DNA from: Actinomycetes bacterium
GTDB lineage: Bacteria; Actinomycetota; Thermoleophilia; Solirubrobacterales; 70-9
Assembly: GCA_023434465.1 (NCBI GenBank)
Contig: JAEYSQ010000026.1
Span: forward strand, 1-7,258
Reading direction: 5' to 3'
Length of the DNA stretch: 7,258 nucleotides
Shown piece by piece: positions 5,724 through 7,258 of this stretch. Made by a program: the position numbers and the translations under genes. Each line of letters opens with the position of its first letter. Position 1 is the stretch's first letter. The notes beneath the pieces were generated by a model, which worked only from the letters and a program-made list of their open reading frames with translations, was not told the origin of the DNA and searched no databases.

Positions 5724-5740
5724 CCGAACCACCCGTTCGG
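5724..5740 (+). terminator. Short hairpin after rrf2
   Basis: CCGAAC (5724-5729) and GTTCGG (5735-5740) form a 6-bp stem with a 5-base loop, 40 bases after the rrf2 stop. No T-run follows. It could end transcription in the tail-less manner proposed for some actinobacterial hairpins, or form a tandem structure with the longer hairpin next to it. Confidence 0.3.
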
Positions 5741-5745
5741 ACGCG

Positions 5746-5792
5746 GTGAGATCCGAGTTTTTGGACTATTTGGTGTAAATCCGGGATCTCAC
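5746..5792. repeat. Long intergenic inverted repeat with AT-rich loop
   Basis: GTGAGATCC (5746-5754) and GGATCTCAC (5784-5792) are perfect 9-base arms. Allowing one bulged G (5783) and one A-C mismatch, the stem extends through a G-C pair, a G-T pair and three T-A pairs (5758-5760 with 5777-5779), leaving a 16-base loop (5761-5776). The loop side is unusually AT-rich for this genome and holds TTTGG twice. There is no T-run after the stem. Possible identities are a dispersed palindromic repeat, a terminator, an operator or a structured RNA. I see no second copy within this window. Confidence 0.55.
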
Positions 5793-5822
5793 TGATCTTC
5801 GGTCGAGCACTTTCGCCGGGAG

Positions 5823-5853
5823 TTGACGCTTTCGACGGTCGGGTCTGTAGCCT
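5823..5853 (+). promoter_or_regulatory. Putative promoter of the PhoX-family gene
   Basis: TTGACG (5823-5828) is five of six bases of a -35 box. TAGCCT (5848-5853) is a TAnnnT-type -10 box at a rather long 19-base spacing. The predicted mRNA would have a leader of about 30 bases that includes the ribosome-binding site at 5883-5887. The near-repeat CTTTCGCCGG (5810-5819) and CTTTCGACGG (5829-5838) flanks the -35 box. Confidence 0.4.
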
Positions 5854-5882
5854 GCGGTCTGGGAGAAGTTCAACGATTTTCA

Positions 5883-5887
5883 GGGAG
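5883..5887 (+). promoter_or_regulatory. Ribosome-binding site of the PhoX-family gene
   Basis: GGGAG, within AGGGAG, lies 5 bases before the ATG at 5893. It supports that start rather than the in-frame ATG at residue 11, which would still leave a twin-arginine motif at the very N-terminus. Confidence 0.6.
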
Positions 5888-5892
5888 TGGGT

Positions 5893-7258
5893 ATGTCTGA
5901 GGATGTGACCGAAGCAAGCGGGATGACGCGGCGCGACGCGCTGCGGGCCGGCGCCGGTGCGGCCGGGGGCCTTGCCCTCGCGGGAGGGCTGCTCGGCCGG
6001 GCGATCGATGCGATGGGCGCGCCCGCCGTGATCGGCGAGGGTCCGTACGGCCCGATCGGCTCGCCCGATGCCAACGGACTACGGCTTCCGCCCGGGTTCA
6101 CCTCCCGTGTGGTCGCGCGCTCGGGTGCCGAGATCGGTCCCCGCCCCTACAAGTTTCACCTGCTGCCCGACGGGATGGGCACGTTCAAGACGAACGACGG
6201 CGGATTCATCCTGACCTCGAACAGCGAAGCCCCGGACCTGCCCGGTCTCTACGAGATCGGCACCGGTGCGATTCGGTTCGACAAGAATTTCCGGATCACT
6301 GACGCTTACCCGATCCTCAAGAACACGATGATCAACTGTGCCGGCGGCGTCACCCCGTGGGACACCTGGCTTTCCTGCGAGGAGATCGACAAAGGCAAGG
6401 TCTTCGAGTGCGACCCGTGGGGCAAAAAGCCGCAGGTGGCCCACCCCGCGATGGGCGTTTTCAAACACGAAGCCTGCTGCGTCGACCCGAAGGGCAAGCA
6501 GGTCTACCTGACCGAGGACGTAGGTGACGGTTGTTTCTACCGCTTCACTCCGACCAGCTATCCGGACCTCTCGGCCGGCCGGCTCGACGTTGCCTCCGTC
6601 AACGACGAAAACGGCGAGGTCACCTGGATCGAGGTCCCGGACCCTCAGTTCACCGGGCCGACCCCGACCCGCCGCCAGGTGGACGCCGCCACACCCTTCC
6701 GGCGTGGCGAGGGCATGTGGTTTGACGACGCGACCGTCTATTTCGCGACCACCCAGGATGATCGGGTCTACGCCTACCACCCGGAATCGAAACTGCTCGA
6801 AGTGCTTTACGACGGAGTTGCGCTGGGCGACGAGGCACCGCTCCACGACACCGACAACGTCACGGTCTCACCGATCTCGGGGGACCTCTTCGTGTGCGAG
6901 GATCCGGGAGGCTCCTCCGAAGAGGGGATGCGGGTGTGCATCATCTCGGCCGAAGGTGAAGCAGCACCCTTTTGTGAAGTTTCGGTCGAGGGCCATTCGA
7001 AATCGGAGCTGACCGGACCCGTGTTCGACCCGAGCGGCAGTCGGCTGTACTTCACCTCACAGCGCGCCCGCTTTCCCGGGGAATCGATCGCCGCCGGGAT
7101 CATCTACGAGATCAGCGGTCCCTTCCGCAAACTCCGCAAGGACCCGAAACCGGTCGACCGGAAGAAGCCGAAGGTCAAGGTCCGCACGCTAGGTCGGCCC
7201 AGCCTCAGGGGCCTGGTCAAGAAGGGGCAGCCCTTCATGCTCGAGATCGCCGACGAGA
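5893..7258 (+). CDS. Secreted PhoX-family (DUF839) alkaline phosphatase-like protein, Tat-exported, 3' end cut by window
   Basis: 455 residues are visible and the frame is still open at the window edge. PhoX enzymes are Tat-secreted phosphomonoesterases using iron and calcium. The N-terminus has TRRDALRAG (12-20) followed by an Ala/Gly/Leu-rich stretch (20-40), a twin-arginine signal. NCAGGVTPWDTWLSCEE (148-164) is the PhoX hallmark, with Cys149 where PhoX has its iron-ligand cysteine and acidic residues after it. Further family segments are FKHEACCVDP (190-199), VYLTEDVGDGCFYRF (204-218), GEGMWF (272-277), VCEDPGG (334-340) and ELTGPVFDPSGSRLYFTSQ (372-390). After Gly409-Pro410 the beta-propeller seems to end, and a Lys/Arg/Pro-rich linker (411-431) leads into an extra domain that is cut off. 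Phosphatase activity is inferred from family; many DUF839 proteins are untested. Its own promoter region separates it from rrf2 by 208 bases. Confidence 0.85.
   Translation, partial: MSEDVTEASGMTRRDALRAGAGAAGGLALAGGLLGRAIDAMGAPAVIGEGPYGPIGSPDANGLRLPPGFTSRVVARSGAEIGPRPYKFHLLPDGMGTFKTNDGGFILTSNSEAPDLPGLYEIGTGAIRFDKNFRITDAYPILKNTMINCAGGVTPWDTWLSCEEIDKGKVFECDPWGKKPQVAHPAMGVFKHEACCVDPKGKQVYLTEDVGDGCFYRFTPTSYPDLSAGRLDVASVNDENGEVTWIEVPDPQFTGPTPTRRQVDAATPFRRGEGMWFDDATVYFATTQDDRVYAYHPESKLLEVLYDGVALGDEAPLHDTDNVTVSPISGDLFVCEDPGGSSEEGMRVCIISAEGEAAPFCEVSVEGHSKSELTGPVFDPSGSRLYFTSQRARFPGESIAAGIIYEISGPFRKLRKDPKPVDRKKPKVKVRTLGRPSLRGLVKKGQPFMLEIADE

Noticed and set aside
5724..5754. Streptomyces-type PHO box upstream of phoX
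   Set aside because: Only scattered partial matches to GTTCACC are present, without two properly spaced direct repeats.
6079..6846. 255-codon minus-strand open frame under the PhoX-family gene
   Set aside because: It is antisense to the PhoX hallmark segments and has no recognisable domain or ribosome-binding site.
1..7258. CRISPR arrays, tRNA or rRNA genes, transposases, phage or defence genes
   Set aside because: No regularly spaced repeats, tRNA-like cloverleaf, rRNA sequence, transposase motif or terminal repeats were seen.

Overview
The sequence is GC-rich and actinobacterial in style. It has GTG and TTG starts, promoters of the TAnnnT type that lie so close to start codons that leaderless mRNAs are likely, and a Tat-type secreted protein. 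The combination resembles Thermoleophilia/Solirubrobacterales. That assignment is an impression from composition and protein style, not a search result.

Layout. (1) 44-1383, plus strand: a small unrecognised protein with one hydrophobic segment, then an AlkA-type DNA-3-methyladenine glycosylase whose ribosome-binding site overlaps the small gene's stop codon. (2) 3999-1412, minus strand: a complete ABC importer operon in the order ATPase, permease, lipoprotein binding protein. It is of the NitT/TauT/SsuABC-ThiXYZ superfamily, and its binding protein carries the NMT1/THI5 (ThiY-like) signature DWYPNPDHAG, so a thiamine-pyrimidine precursor is the leading substrate guess. It is convergent with the glycosylase gene. 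(3) 4000-4165: a divergent intergenic region with a putative leaderless promoter for the importer and a perfect 15-bp AT-rich palindrome. (4) 4166-5684, plus strand: a TauE/SafE-family membrane exporter and an Rrf2-family regulator without any cysteine. (5) 5685-5892: a structured intergenic stretch with two hairpins and a candidate promoter. (6) 5893 to the window edge: a Tat-exported PhoX-family (DUF839) protein, cut off by the window.

The most interesting signal is the likely regulatory link in the centre. The palindrome upstream of tauE (4089-4103) and the sequence directly in front of the rrf2 start (5214-5220) share the core TTTACTA. The second site is also an imperfect dyad overlapping the probable rrf2 promoter. 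This fits a local circuit in which the Rrf2 protein controls itself, the exporter and perhaps the divergent importer. The importer superfamily, the TauE family and some cysteine-free Rrf2 regulators (CymR) all have ties to sulfur metabolism, which gives a tentative shared theme. The second signal is a long AT-loop hairpin between rrf2 and phoX, which could be a repeated or conserved structured element.
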